Assembly: GCF_025665335.1 (NCBI RefSeq)
Contig: NZ_CP106869.1
Span: forward strand, 4,428,501 to 4,492,500
DNA length: 64,000 nucleotides
Reading direction: 5' to 3'
Source: Xanthomonas sp. AM6
Lineage (GTDB): Bacteria; Pseudomonadota; Gammaproteobacteria; Xanthomonadales; Xanthomonadaceae
The number at the start of each line of letters is the position of its first letter. Positions within the stretch are counted from its first letter, which is position 1. Below the pieces are notes generated by a model, which saw only the letters and a program-made list of their open reading frames with translations, had not been told where the DNA came from and did no database searches. Shown here piece after piece: positions 21,751 to 30,022 of this stretch. Both the position numbers and the translations under genes were made by a program.

Positions 21751-21773
21751 TCGCAACCGCCTGAGGGAAGCAC

Positions 21774-21808
21774 AAGGGCGCGGCCACAAGCCGCGCCCTT
21801 TTTTTTTT
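21774..21808 (+). terminator. Rho-independent terminator of the nuclease gene
   Basis: The stem AAGGGCGCGGC / GCCGCGCCCTT (11 bp, perfect) with a 5-base loop CACAA is followed by a run of ten T. It lies 23 bp after the stop codon. Confidence 0.95.
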
Positions 21809-21853
21809 GCCGCCGCTCCAGAAGCAGCAGTGGCCCTCGAAACTCCACGGTCG

Positions 21854-22007
21854 AAGCCCCTCTCCCCACGGGAGAGGAGTTTGGATGAGGGTACGGGCGC
21901 AGCCTCATGCACCCAAACGCTGCGAGACGCTTCGCGCCGTACCCTCATCCGCCCCTACGGGGCATCTTCCCCCGAAAAGGAAGCCATGGTCCCGGTGGGA
22001 GAAGGGA
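21854..22007. repeat. Two inverted CCTCTCCC-family repeats
   Basis: Copy one, at 21854-21896 (AGCCCCTCTCCCCACGGGAG and onward), and copy two, at 21939-22007 in the opposite orientation, include the second module (CCATGGTCCCGGTGGGAGAA). This is the same family as at 12.3, 33.3 and 48.0 kb. There is no gene between them. Confidence 0.8.
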
Positions 22008-22040
22008 ACAGCCGACGGGCATAGCCACCTCGCCCTCCAT

Positions 22041-22695
22041 TCAAATGCAGTCTTCGCTCCCGCTTCGAGCCTTTCGCTGTCGCTCTTGAGCTTTTGCTTT
22101 TGCCTTTTTGCTTTTGCCGTTAGCTGTCGCTGTTAAAACTTCCCGCCTTAAAGCGAGCCGAGCACTACAGGCGCGAGCGGCCGAAGAAGCGCCCCTGTCT
22201 GAGCGAAGCGAGTTTGGGCGCCGTCCCGAAAGGGGATGAATGCCGCTCGCGCCGAGGAGCGCAGGGCACCGGTGCGGCTTCATCGCACCGGATCGCGTCG
22301 GGCGGGAGCGGTTTTGGTTGCTTTTTGCCAAGACAAAAGTAACGCGCGCCAACAGGCGCGAAAGCTCTTGATCCTGATCTTGCTCCAGCCGTTGCTTTTG
22401 CAGTCAAGCGAACACGCCCAGCCCGCAGCATCGCCTGCACTCCGGGCGCCAGGCCACCGCGAAGCAAAACGTCCACCGCTGGACATCCACATCCGCTGCC
22501 CACCCGCTGCGCACATCGCACCGCACCGCAGCAATCCCCCAAGTGAACGCCAGCAATGCAACCCACGCCCGCCCCGCGCGTTTTTGCTGCAATCCAGCAA
22601 GATACTGTGCTGCGGTGCAGGACGGCTTTTGTGCACGCCTTCCTTAACATGTCGAGTCTTATCATTTGAAACTTGTTGTCGAGAGTGCCGCCGTC
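22041..22695. other. Gene-poor low-complexity region upstream of pdhA-like gene
   Basis: A 650-bp region without a convincing gene. At 22080-22130 the plus strand is built of GCTTTTGC-like words, giving a Lys/Ala/Ser-rich minus-strand translation (GKSKKAKAKAQERQRKARSG). A minus-strand frame (22041-22352, beginning MARVTFVLAKSNQNR) spans it. Its sequence resembles frames derived from a dispersed Xanthomonas repeat rather than a conserved protein. The last 60 bp before the E1alpha ATG are AT-rich (TTAACATG, TTATCATTTGAAAC) and probably hold its promoter. Confidence 0.45.
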
Positions 22696-23784
22696 ATGAC
22701 CATCGCCGCGCAATTCGAAATTGAATACCTGCAGTACCTCGACGCGAGCGGCCAGCCGGTCCGCGACGCGCTTCCGGCCGATTCGGCCAACCCGCAGACC
22801 CTGCTGGCCCTGTTCAAGCAGATGCTCTACGTGCGCACCTTCGACAGCAAGGCCGTGGCCCTGCAGCGCACCGGCAAGCTCGGCACCTACGCCTCGTGCC
22901 TGGGCCACGAAGCCACCCACATCGGCATCGGCGCCTCGATGCGCAGCGGCGACGTGCTGGCGCCCAGCTATCGCGAGTACGGCGCCATGTTCATGCGCGG
23001 CGTGCGCCCGCGCGAGGTGCTGCTGTACTGGGGCGGCGACGAGCGCGGCAGCGATTTCCTGCGCGAGACCGACGCGGTCAAGGACTTTCCGATCTGCGTG
23101 CCGATCTCCACCCAGTGCCTGCACGCCGCCGGCGCGGCGCTGGCGTTCAAGCTGCGCGGCGAAGGCCACGTCGCGGTCGCTACCTGCGGCGACGGCGGCT
23201 CCTCGAAGACCGATTTCTATGCCGCGCTCAATTCCGCCGGCGCCTACCAGCTGCCGCTGATCCTGTGCGTGATCAACAACGGCTGGGCGATCTCGGTGCC
23301 GCGCGCGGCGCAGACCGGCGCGCAGACCCTGGCGCAGAAGGGCCTGGCCGGCGGCCTGCATTGCCTGCAGGTGGACGGCAACGACCTGATCGCGGTGCTG
23401 GAGGCGATGCGCCAGGCGCGCGAGCGCGCGCTGTCCGGCCAGGGCGGCTCGGTCATCGAGTTCATGACCTACCGCCTGTCCGACCACACCACCGCCGACG
23501 ACGCGCGCCGCTACCGCGACGAGGCCGAGGTCAAGCAGGCCTGGGAGCGCGAGCCGCTGACCCGCCTGCGTGCCTGGCTGACCGCGCAGGGCCTGTGGAG
23601 CGAGGCCGAGGAAGCGGCGTGGAAGCAGGAGTGCGCGCGCCTGGTCGACACCGAGGTCAACGCCTACCTGGCCACGCCGGTGCAGCCGGTGGAAGCGATG
23701 TTCGACTACCTGTACGCCGATCCGCCGCCGGAGCTGCTCGCGCAGCGCGCCGAGGCCGTCGCCCTGGAGCAGCGCCATGGATGA
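22696..23784 (+). CDS. pdhA: 2-oxoacid (pyruvate-type) dehydrogenase E1 component, alpha subunit
   Basis: A 362-residue thiamine-diphosphate protein of the alpha2beta2 E1 class. The ThDP/Mg motif is GDGGSSKTDFYAALN ending in CVINNGWAIS, and the phosphorylation-loop-like region YRLSDHTTADDARRYR follows. Overall pattern and length are those of Bacillus-type PdhA (RTGKLGTYASCLGHEA, DVLAPSYREYGAMFMRG). Branched-chain or acetoin specificity cannot be excluded. The start MTIAAQFEIEYLQYLD was preferred to a Met 10 codons earlier. It is the first gene of the E1alpha-E1beta-SH3-E2 operon. No E3 gene is present here. Confidence 0.88.
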   Translation: MTIAAQFEIEYLQYLDASGQPVRDALPADSANPQTLLALFKQMLYVRTFDSKAVALQRTGKLGTYASCLGHEATHIGIGASMRSGDVLAPSYREYGAMFMRGVRPREVLLYWGGDERGSDFLRETDAVKDFPICVPISTQCLHAAGAALAFKLRGEGHVAVATCGDGGSSKTDFYAALNSAGAYQLPLILCVINNGWAISVPRAAQTGAQTLAQKGLAGGLHCLQVDGNDLIAVLEAMRQARERALSGQGGSVIEFMTYRLSDHTTADDARRYRDEAEVKQAWEREPLTRLRAWLTAQGLWSEAEEAAWKQECARLVDTEVNAYLATPVQPVEAMFDYLYADPPPELLAQRAEAVALEQRHG

Positions 23785-23869
23785 GCTCGCGCCCCGCCTC
23801 GCCGACACGGCCGCCGCGCACGCGGCCGGCACCGCCCACAACGCCGCCACCGCGCGCGGAGACACCAGC

Positions 23870-24856
23870 ATGACCAGCACGCCCATCACCCTGATCGAAG
23901 CGGTCACCCAGGCCCTGGCCTGGGAACTGCAGCACGACCCGTCGGTGCTGGTGCTGGGCGAGGACGTGGGCGTCAACGGCGGCGTGTTCCGCGCCACCGC
24001 CGGCCTGCAGCAGCGCTTCGGCGCGCAGCGCGTGCTGGACACCCCGCTGGACGAGACCACCATCGCCGGCCTGAGCGTCGGCCTGGCCGCGCAGGGCATG
24101 AAGCCGGTGGCCGAAGCGCAGTTCGACGGCTTCGTCTACCCGATGGTCGATCACCTGATCTGCCACGCCGCGCGCCTGCGCAACCGCACCCGCGGCCGCC
24201 TGCACTGTCCGATGGTGCTGCGCGTGCCGTGGGGCGGCGGGATCCGCGCGCCGGAGCACCACAGCGAGGCCAACGAGGCCATCTTCACCAACGTGCCGGG
24301 CCTGCGCGTGGTGCTGCCGTCCTCGCCGCAGCGCGCCTACGGCCTGCTGCTGGCGGCGATCCGCGAGCCGGATCCGGTGATCTACATGGAGCCCAAGCGC
24401 CTGTACCGCCAGTACAAGGAAGTGGTCGCCGACGACGGCGAGGCGCTGCCGCTGGACGTGTGCTTCGTGCTGCGCGAAGGCAGCGACGTGACCCTGGTGG
24501 CGTGGGGCGCGCAGGTCAAGGAAGCGCTGGAGGCGGCCGACAGGCTGGCCGCCGACGGCATCAGCGCCGAGGTCATCGACGTGGCCACGCTGCGTCCGCT
24601 GGACTTCGACACCATCGCCGAATCGGTGGCGCGCACCGGCCGCTGCGTGATCGTGCAGGAGGCCCCGCGCAGCGCCGGCTTCGGCGCCGAGATCGCCGCG
24701 CGCCTGGCCGAGCAGTCGATGTATGACCTGGTCGCGCCGGTGCAGCGGGTGACCGGCTACGACACGCACATCCCGTTGTTCCGGCTGGAGATGAAGTACC
24801 TGCCGAGCGTGGACAAGATCGTCGCGGCGGCCAAGCGTGCCGTCGCCGCAGGCTGA
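23870..24856 (+). CDS. pdhB: 2-oxoacid dehydrogenase E1 component, beta subunit
   Basis: A 328-residue transketolase-fold partner of the preceding alpha subunit. Diagnostic stretches are LGEDVGVNGGVFRATAGLQ, DTPLDETTIAGLSVGLA, PVAEAQFDGFVYPMVDHL and the C-terminal RTGRCVIVQEAPRSAGFGAE. The start MTSTPIT at 23870 has a GGAGA site nearby. An alternative in-frame ATG at 23777 overlaps the alpha stop but would add 31 low-complexity residues. It forms the active site with E1alpha and feeds acyl groups to the lipoyl E2 two genes downstream. Confidence 0.92.
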   Translation: MTSTPITLIEAVTQALAWELQHDPSVLVLGEDVGVNGGVFRATAGLQQRFGAQRVLDTPLDETTIAGLSVGLAAQGMKPVAEAQFDGFVYPMVDHLICHAARLRNRTRGRLHCPMVLRVPWGGGIRAPEHHSEANEAIFTNVPGLRVVLPSSPQRAYGLLLAAIREPDPVIYMEPKRLYRQYKEVVADDGEALPLDVCFVLREGSDVTLVAWGAQVKEALEAADRLAADGISAEVIDVATLRPLDFDTIAESVARTGRCVIVQEAPRSAGFGAEIAARLAEQSMYDLVAPVQRVTGYDTHIPLFRLEMKYLPSVDKIVAAAKRAVAAG

Positions 24857-24857
24857 C

Positions 24858-25208
24858 ATGCGCGCGCGCCTGCTCAGCGACTACCGCGCCGCCTACCCGC
24901 ACCCGATCCGCTTCGCCGCCGGCGAGCGGGTGGCGCTGGGCGTGCGCGACGAGGAATGGCCCGCGTTCGTCTGGACCACCACCGCCGCCGGCGGCGCCGG
25001 CTGGGCGCCGCTGGCCTGGCTGCGCGCCACCGGCGACGGCCATGCCGAAGCGCTGCGCGACTACGACGCGCGCGAACTGACCGCCGCGCAGGGCGACACC
25101 GTGACCCTGCACCACGAATACGGCGACTGGTGGTGGGCCGAGCGCGCCGATGGCGTGCAGGGCTGGCTGCCGGCACGCGACCTGGAACTGCTGGAAGAGA
25201 CCACATGA
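24858..25208 (+). CDS. Small SH3-domain protein inside the dehydrogenase operon
   Basis: A 116-residue protein beginning one base after the E1beta stop and overlapping the E2 start by 4 nt (ATGA), so it is clearly an operon member. It reads as two short SH3-like barrels: FAAGERVALGVRDEEWPAFVW with GAGWAPLAWL, and the C-terminal LTAAQGDTVTLHHEYGDWWW with GVQGWLPARDLELL, the latter with the typical E-x-x-x-W-W and G-W-x-P motifs. There is no signal peptide and it is probably cytoplasmic. A structural or regulatory role in the dehydrogenase complex is inferred from position only. Confidence 0.85.
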   Translation: MRARLLSDYRAAYPHPIRFAAGERVALGVRDEEWPAFVWTTTAAGGAGWAPLAWLRATGDGHAEALRDYDARELTAAQGDTVTLHHEYGDWWWAERADGVQGWLPARDLELLEETT

Positions 25209-26647
25209 GCGAAACCAAGAACTTCAACCTGCCCGACCTCGGCGAAGGCCTGCCCGACGCGACCATCGTCGAATGGTTCGTCAAGGAAGGCGACACCATC
25301 CAGCTCGACGAACCGCTGGTGTCGATGGAGACCGCCAAGGCGGTGGTCGAGGTGCCCTCCCCGGTCTCGGGCAAGGTGCTGAAACTGGCCGGCGCGCCGG
25401 GCGACATCGTCGTCACCGGCGCCATGCTGGCGCAGTTCGCGCCCGACGCCAGCATGCCGCAGCGCGCCGAAGGCCAGGACACCGGCCACCACCATGGCGG
25501 CGCCGCGCCGGCCAGCCCCGGCAAGGGCGCCGGCGCCGATGCGCCGGGCGACAACGACCGCGTCGTCGCCTCCGACGACGGCGGCGAACTGCGCGATGCC
25601 GACGCCGCGCAAGCCGGCGGCGAACGCGACGACGCCGGCACCGTGGTCGGCGCGATGCAGAGCTCCAACACCGTGCACAGCGAGCGCACGGTCTCGGTCG
25701 GCGGCGTGCGCGCGATGCCGGCGGTGCGTGCGCTGGCCAGGAAACTGGGCGTGGACCTGGCGCGGGTGCGCGCCAGCGGCGGCGACGGCGCGGTGACCCT
25801 GGCCGACGTGAAGCAGGCCGCGGCCGACGGCTCGGCCGTCGCGGGTGCGGCGGCACGTGGCCCAGGGCCATCGGCCACGGCTGCACGCTCCCCGCAGGTC
25901 GCCGCTGAAGCCGCTCCTGCGCCGGCGCCGGCAGCCGCGGCGCCGACGCGCACGCCGCTGTCCGCCGCCGGCAAGCCGATGCGCACGCAGCCGCCGGGCA
26001 CCGCGGTGCAGGGCCAGCCCGAGCAGCTCAAGGGCGTGCGCCGCAACATGGCGCGGGTGATGGCCGACGCGCACGCCAAGGTGGTGCCGACCACGCTCAA
26101 CGACGACGCCGACATCCACGCCTGGGCGCCCGGCAACGACATGACCGCGCGCCTGGTGCGCGCCATCGTCGCCGCCTGCCGCGCGGTGCCGGCGCTCAAC
26201 GCCTGGTTCGACGGCGACGCGCTGACCCGCACCCTGCACGCGCAGGTGGACATCGGCATCGCCGTGGACACCGACGACGGCCTGTTCGTGCCGGCGCTGC
26301 GCAACGCCGACATGCTCGATGCGCGCGGCATCCGCGAAGGCATCACCCGCCTGCGCCAGCAGGTGGAAGCGCGCAGCATCGCCGCCTCGGAACTGAGCGG
26401 CTACACCATCTCGCTGTCCAACTTCGGCATGTTCGCCGGCCGCTACGCCACCCCGGTGGTGGTGCCGCCGTGCGTGGCGATCGTCGCCGCCGGTCGCGCC
26501 CGCCACCAGCTGGTACCGGTGATGGGCGGCATCGAGACGCACAAGCTGATCCCGCTGTCGGTCACCTTCGACCACCGCGCCTGCACCGGCGGCGAAGCGG
26601 CGCGCTTCCTGCGCGCGATGATCGACGACCTGGCGCTGGCGGGCTGA
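25205..26647 (+). CDS. pdhC: Dihydrolipoamide acyltransferase (E2) of a 2-oxoacid dehydrogenase
   Basis: A 480-residue E2 with one lipoyl domain (residues 1-80, lipoyl Lys45 in VSMETAKAVVEV), a long low-complexity linker, and a peripheral-subunit-binding domain (about 168-205, RAMPAVRALARKLGVDLARV). A second linker (210-270) precedes the catalytic domain (275-480). The expected HxxxDG catalytic motif reads HRACTG (His457 to Gly462), so threonine replaces the usual aspartate. Linker residues 219-241 are encoded by DNA resembling a REP half-site (25898-25921). There is no E3 gene in the operon. Acyl specificity is not certain. Confidence 0.9.
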   Translation: MSETKNFNLPDLGEGLPDATIVEWFVKEGDTIQLDEPLVSMETAKAVVEVPSPVSGKVLKLAGAPGDIVVTGAMLAQFAPDASMPQRAEGQDTGHHHGGAAPASPGKGAGADAPGDNDRVVASDDGGELRDADAAQAGGERDDAGTVVGAMQSSNTVHSERTVSVGGVRAMPAVRALARKLGVDLARVRASGGDGAVTLADVKQAAADGSAVAGAAARGPGPSATAARSPQVAAEAAPAPAPAAAAPTRTPLSAAGKPMRTQPPGTAVQGQPEQLKGVRRNMARVMADAHAKVVPTTLNDDADIHAWAPGNDMTARLVRAIVAACRAVPALNAWFDGDALTRTLHAQVDIGIAVDTDDGLFVPALRNADMLDARGIREGITRLRQQVEARSIAASELSGYTISLSNFGMFAGRYATPVVVPPCVAIVAAGRARHQLVPVMGGIETHKLIPLSVTFDHRACTGGEAARFLRAMIDDLALAG

Positions 26648-26795
26648 GCGACGCCGCGCGGCGTCGCCACCGCGCGCTCGGCCTGCTTTCGGCGCCGCTG
26701 CGGCGTAAGCTTCGCCGCAGCCTGGCGGCGCGATCGGCTCCGTTCGGATGTCGCGAACCCGCCGGCCGCGCTCCTCCTCCTTCGGATACCGCTTC

Positions 26796-28085
26796 ATGCC
26801 ATTCGCCTCGCTGGGCTTTTCGCCCGAGCTGCTGCCGTTCCTCGCCCGCGCCATGGACGAGGCCGGCTACGCCGCGCCCACCGCGGTGCAGGCACAGGCG
26901 ATCCCGGCGATCCTGCAGGGGCGCGACGTGCTCGGCTGCGCGCCGACCGGCTCGGGCAAGACCGCCGCGTTCGCGCTGCCGTTGCTGCAGCACGCGGCGC
27001 AACGCGCGGCGCCGCCCGACGGGCAGGTGCGCGCCCTGGTGCTGGTGCCCACGCGCGAACTGGCCGCGCAGGCCAGCGACACGCTGGCCGCGCTGGCGCG
27101 GCACCTGCCGCGGCGCATCAAGGTCGTCGCGCTGGCCGGCGGCGTGTCGATCAACCCGCAGCTGATGCAGCTGCGCGGCGGCGCCGACCTGGTGGTGGCG
27201 ACGCCGGGGCGATTGCTCGACGCGATCGCGCACAACGCGCTCGGCCTGGGCGGCGTGGCGACGCTGGTGCTGGACGAAGCCGACCGCCTGCTGGAGCTGG
27301 GCTTCGCCGACGAACTGGGCCAGATCCTGGCGCGGCTGCCGCCACAGCGGCAGACCCTGTTGTTCTCGGCCACCTTCCCGGCGCCGGTCGAGCGCCTGGC
27401 GCGGCGCCTGCTGCGCGAGCCGCTGCGCGTCGACGTCGCCGCCGGCGCCGGCGCCGAAACGGAAGCCGCGCCGGCGATCCGGCAGCGCGCCATCGAGGTC
27501 GATCCCGCGCAGCGCACGCAACTGCTGCGACACCTGCTGCACAGCGAGGCATGGCCGCAGGCGCTGGTGTTCGTCGCCAGCCAGCGCGCGGCCGAGAACG
27601 TGGCCGAGAAGCTGCGCAAGGCCGGCCTGGCCGCGCAGCCGCTGCACGGCGAACTGAGCCAGGGCCGGCGCCGCCAGACCCTGGACGCCTTCAAGGCGGG
27701 CCAGCTGCAGGTGCTGGTCGCCACCGACCTGGCCGCGCGCGGGATCGACATCGCGCGGCTGCCGGTGGTGGTCAACTACGACCTGCCGCGCGCGACCGTC
27801 GACTACACCCACCGCATCGGGCGCACTGCCCGCGCCGGTGCCGCCGGCATGGCGGTGAGCTTCGTCGGCGCCGACGCCCAGGCGCACCTGCGCCTGATCG
27901 AGAAACGCGAGCGGCTGCGGGTGCCGCGCGAACGCATCGCCGGCTTCGAGCCGACCCAGGCGCCGGCGGCGAATCCGGCCGATCCGCAGGGCAACGGCGG
28001 GATCAAGGGCAAGCGCCCGAGCAAGAAGGACAAGCTGCGCGCGGCGAACGCGCAGGGCGGCGGCGCGCCGGGTGGGCAGGGTTGA
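26796..28085 (+). CDS. DEAD-box RNA helicase
   Basis: A 429-residue ATP-dependent RNA helicase with all core motifs in order: Q (PTAVQAQAIP), I (APTGSGKT), Ia (PTRELAAQ), Ib (TPGRLLD), II (DEAD), III (SAT), V (ATDLAARGID) and VI (HRIGRTAR). The C-terminal tail after about residue 385 is short and Lys/Gly-rich (GIKGKRPSKKDKLRAANAQ), resembling RhlE-like proteins; no DbpA RNA-binding domain is seen. The start MPFASLGFSPELL places the Phe of the Q-motif region at the usual distance. Likely acts in ribosome assembly or RNA decay. Confidence 0.93.
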   Translation: MPFASLGFSPELLPFLARAMDEAGYAAPTAVQAQAIPAILQGRDVLGCAPTGSGKTAAFALPLLQHAAQRAAPPDGQVRALVLVPTRELAAQASDTLAALARHLPRRIKVVALAGGVSINPQLMQLRGGADLVVATPGRLLDAIAHNALGLGGVATLVLDEADRLLELGFADELGQILARLPPQRQTLLFSATFPAPVERLARRLLREPLRVDVAAGAGAETEAAPAIRQRAIEVDPAQRTQLLRHLLHSEAWPQALVFVASQRAAENVAEKLRKAGLAAQPLHGELSQGRRRQTLDAFKAGQLQVLVATDLAARGIDIARLPVVVNYDLPRATVDYTHRIGRTARAGAAGMAVSFVGADAQAHLRLIEKRERLRVPRERIAGFEPTQAPAANPADPQGNGGIKGKRPSKKDKLRAANAQGGGAPGGQG

Positions 28086-28195
28086 GCGCATTGCCGCGGC
28101 ATCGGATGCGCGTCCTGCGCTGATCAGAGTGTGCGAGGGCTGGTCCCGGAAAGAGGACAAGCGCCGTTCCTATGGGCCGGCGACTGGCGGTGCAC

Positions 28196-28532
28196 TGTAG
28201 GAGGGCTTCAGCCCCGACTGGTCCGGCGCCTGAACGTCTGCCGCTTCGCTCGTCGCGACTGAAGTCGCTCCTACAAAGAAGCCGGGACGCCTGTTGCGTG
28301 CCGCGGGAGGAACTTCGGTCCCCTGGTCCGGCGCCGGGAAGCTCGCCGCTTCGCTCGTCGCGACTGAAGTCGCTCCTACAAAGAAGCCGGGACGCCTGTT
28401 GCGTGCCGCGGGAGGAACTTCGGTCCCGCCTGGGTCCGGCGCCGGGAAGCTCGTCGCGACTGAAGTCGCTCCATAGCGCATCCGGCCGGCATTCGGTGTG
28501 CCGCTTCTTGTGGGAGCGACTTCAGTCGCGAC
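28196..28532. repeat. REP cluster with a 105-bp tandem unit
   Basis: Five half-sites occur in about 340 bp: 28196-28218, 28252-28275, 28357-28380, 28453-28475 (last bases degenerate) and 28509-28532 (GTGG type). The second and third lie in nearly identical 105-bp units (starting 28242 and 28347) that also share AAAGAAGCCGGGACGCCTGT and a GGTCCGGCGCCGGGAAGCTC block; the fourth is a truncated unit. The interval 28086-28726 otherwise holds no gene. Confidence 0.88.
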
Positions 28533-28726
28533 GCGACGGTCCGTCAGCGGCCGGCTTCGGAAGCCGTCGCGACTCCTGACACTGCCCGGATCGCCTGGCG
28601 CGCAGTTCGGGGCGATTCCCTCGGGTTCGCCATTGCGTCCGTCCCACCCTCGGCCAGCGCGGCAAGCGCACCGTTTCGCGCGGTTCCGGCTGGCCGAAAC
28701 CATCGCTCGCGCAGGAGCCGCCTGCC

Positions 28727-29050
28727 TCAGTCGTCGAATGGATCGGCCACGGCAGCGCCGCCGTTCGGGCGTGGCGTGCGCTTGCCCGGCTTGCTGCGGA
28801 TCTCGACGTAGAACTGGGTGGCGCCGGTCGCCACCAGCGCGTCGATCGCGCGGATCAGTTCGGCCGGCGGCAGCACCGCGGCGCTGGCTTCGTCGGCGCC
28901 GAACAGCGTGTCGAAGTCCCAGTAGTCCGCGCCGGCCGGCAGCGTCTTGCGGCGCTCGCGGCGGATGTACTTGCGGATGTCGTGCTTGCTGGCGTCGAGC
29001 AGGCGGTCGGGGTGCTTGCCTTCGATGCGGAGCTGGTAGGTCTTCTTCAC
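28727..29050 (-). CDS. DUF6172 family protein
   Basis: A 107-residue small protein starting with GTG (VKKTYQLRIEGKHPDRLLDA). The pattern KHDIRKYIRRERRKTLP followed by DYWDFDTLFG and FYVEIRSKPGKRTPRP is that of the DUF6172 family of short basic cytoplasmic proteins of unknown role. A GTG start is chosen because no ATG or TTG lies upstream before unrelated sequence and because conservation begins at this codon. It is divergent from the SDR gene, with 210 bp between. Confidence 0.82.
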   Translation of the reverse strand: MKKTYQLRIEGKHPDRLLDASKHDIRKYIRRERRKTLPAGADYWDFDTLFGADEASAAVLPPAELIRAIDALVATGATQFYVEIRSKPGKRTPRPNGGAAVADPFDD

Positions 29051-29260
29051 TGCGGGAGGATCCTGGAAAAGGGGGAACGCGGCCGCCGGACGCGACGCGT
29101 CGGCGCTCGCTGGCGGACAGGCCGGGCCCGGCTCGGGCCTGCCTGCCGTCGGCGGCAGGCGGGCGCGGCGGGCCGCCATGGTGCCAGAACCCGGCCCCGC
29201 GCTGCGGATTGGCCGACAATCGGCGCCTGGCGCACTCCCGCGCCGCCGCAGGAGCCGCCG

Positions 29261-30022
29261 ATGACCGATCCTTCCACCTTCGCGGGCTACCGCGTGCTCG
29301 TCGCCGGTGCCAGCCGCGGCATCGGCCTGGCGATCGCCGACGCCTTCGCCCGCCGCGGTGCGGGCGTGGCGATCTGCGCGCGCAACCCCGGCGACCTGGC
29401 GGATGCGGCCGAGCAACTGCTCCGCCATGGCCATCCGGTGGCGCGGCTGACCTGCGACCTGGCCGATCCGGCGCAGATCCAGCAGTGGGTGGCGCATGCG
29501 GCCGGCGCCCTGGGCGGCATCGACGTGATGGTCAACAACGCCTCCGGCTACGGCCACGGCGACGACGACGCCAGCTGGCAGGCCGGCTTCGACATCGACC
29601 TGATGGCCGCGGTGCGCTGCAACCGCGCCGCGCTGCCGGCGCTGCGCGCCAGCGCCCACGGCTGCATCCTCAACGTCAGTTCGATCAACGCACTGCGGCC
29701 GACACCGCGGGCGCCGGCGTACTCGGCGGCGAAAGCGGCGCTGAACTACTACACGACCACCCTGGCCGCGGAACTGGCGCGCGAGCGGATCCGGGTCAAC
29801 GCGATCGCGCCCGGTTCGATCGAATTCCCCGGCGGGCTGTGGGACCAGCGCCGCGAGCAGCAGCCGGAGCTGTACCGGCGCATCCGCGCCGGCATCCCGT
29901 TCGGCAGCTTCGGCGCGCTCGAGGACGTCGCCCACGCCGCACTGTTCCTGGCCTCGCCGCAGGCACGCTGGATCACCGGCCAGATCCTGGCGGTGGATGG
30001 CGGGCAGTCGCTGGGGGTCTGA
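29261..30022 (+). CDS. SDR family oxidoreductase
   Basis: A 253-residue classical short-chain dehydrogenase. The cofactor loop is VAGASRGIGLAIADAF, the structural NNAS motif is present (DVMVNNASGYG), and the catalytic Ser-Tyr-Lys appears as NVSSINAL and YSAAKAAL. It ends in WITGQILAVDGGQSLGV as in FabG-like enzymes. A GGAG site precedes the ATG by 6 bases. Substrate is unknown; the neighbours give no clue. Confidence 0.9.
   Translation: MTDPSTFAGYRVLVAGASRGIGLAIADAFARRGAGVAICARNPGDLADAAEQLLRHGHPVARLTCDLADPAQIQQWVAHAAGALGGIDVMVNNASGYGHGDDDASWQAGFDIDLMAAVRCNRAALPALRASAHGCILNVSSINALRPTPRAPAYSAAKAALNYYTTTLAAELARERIRVNAIAPGSIEFPGGLWDQRREQQPELYRRIRAGIPFGSFGALEDVAHAALFLASPQARWITGQILAVDGGQSLGV

Noticed and set aside
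17301-21764. A 1487-codon plus-strand frame over kynA and the nuclease gene
   Set aside because: It is Arg/Gly/Pro-rich and covers two clear genes in other frames, so it is a GC shadow. The same holds for the long frames at 4341-6614, 17113-19890, 32450-36556, 39023-42283, 42369-44981 and 50249-53104.
23777-23869. An alternative E1beta start overlapping the E1alpha stop
   Set aside because: It would add 31 low-complexity residues absent from the family; the ATG at 23870 has a GGAGA site and fits homologues.
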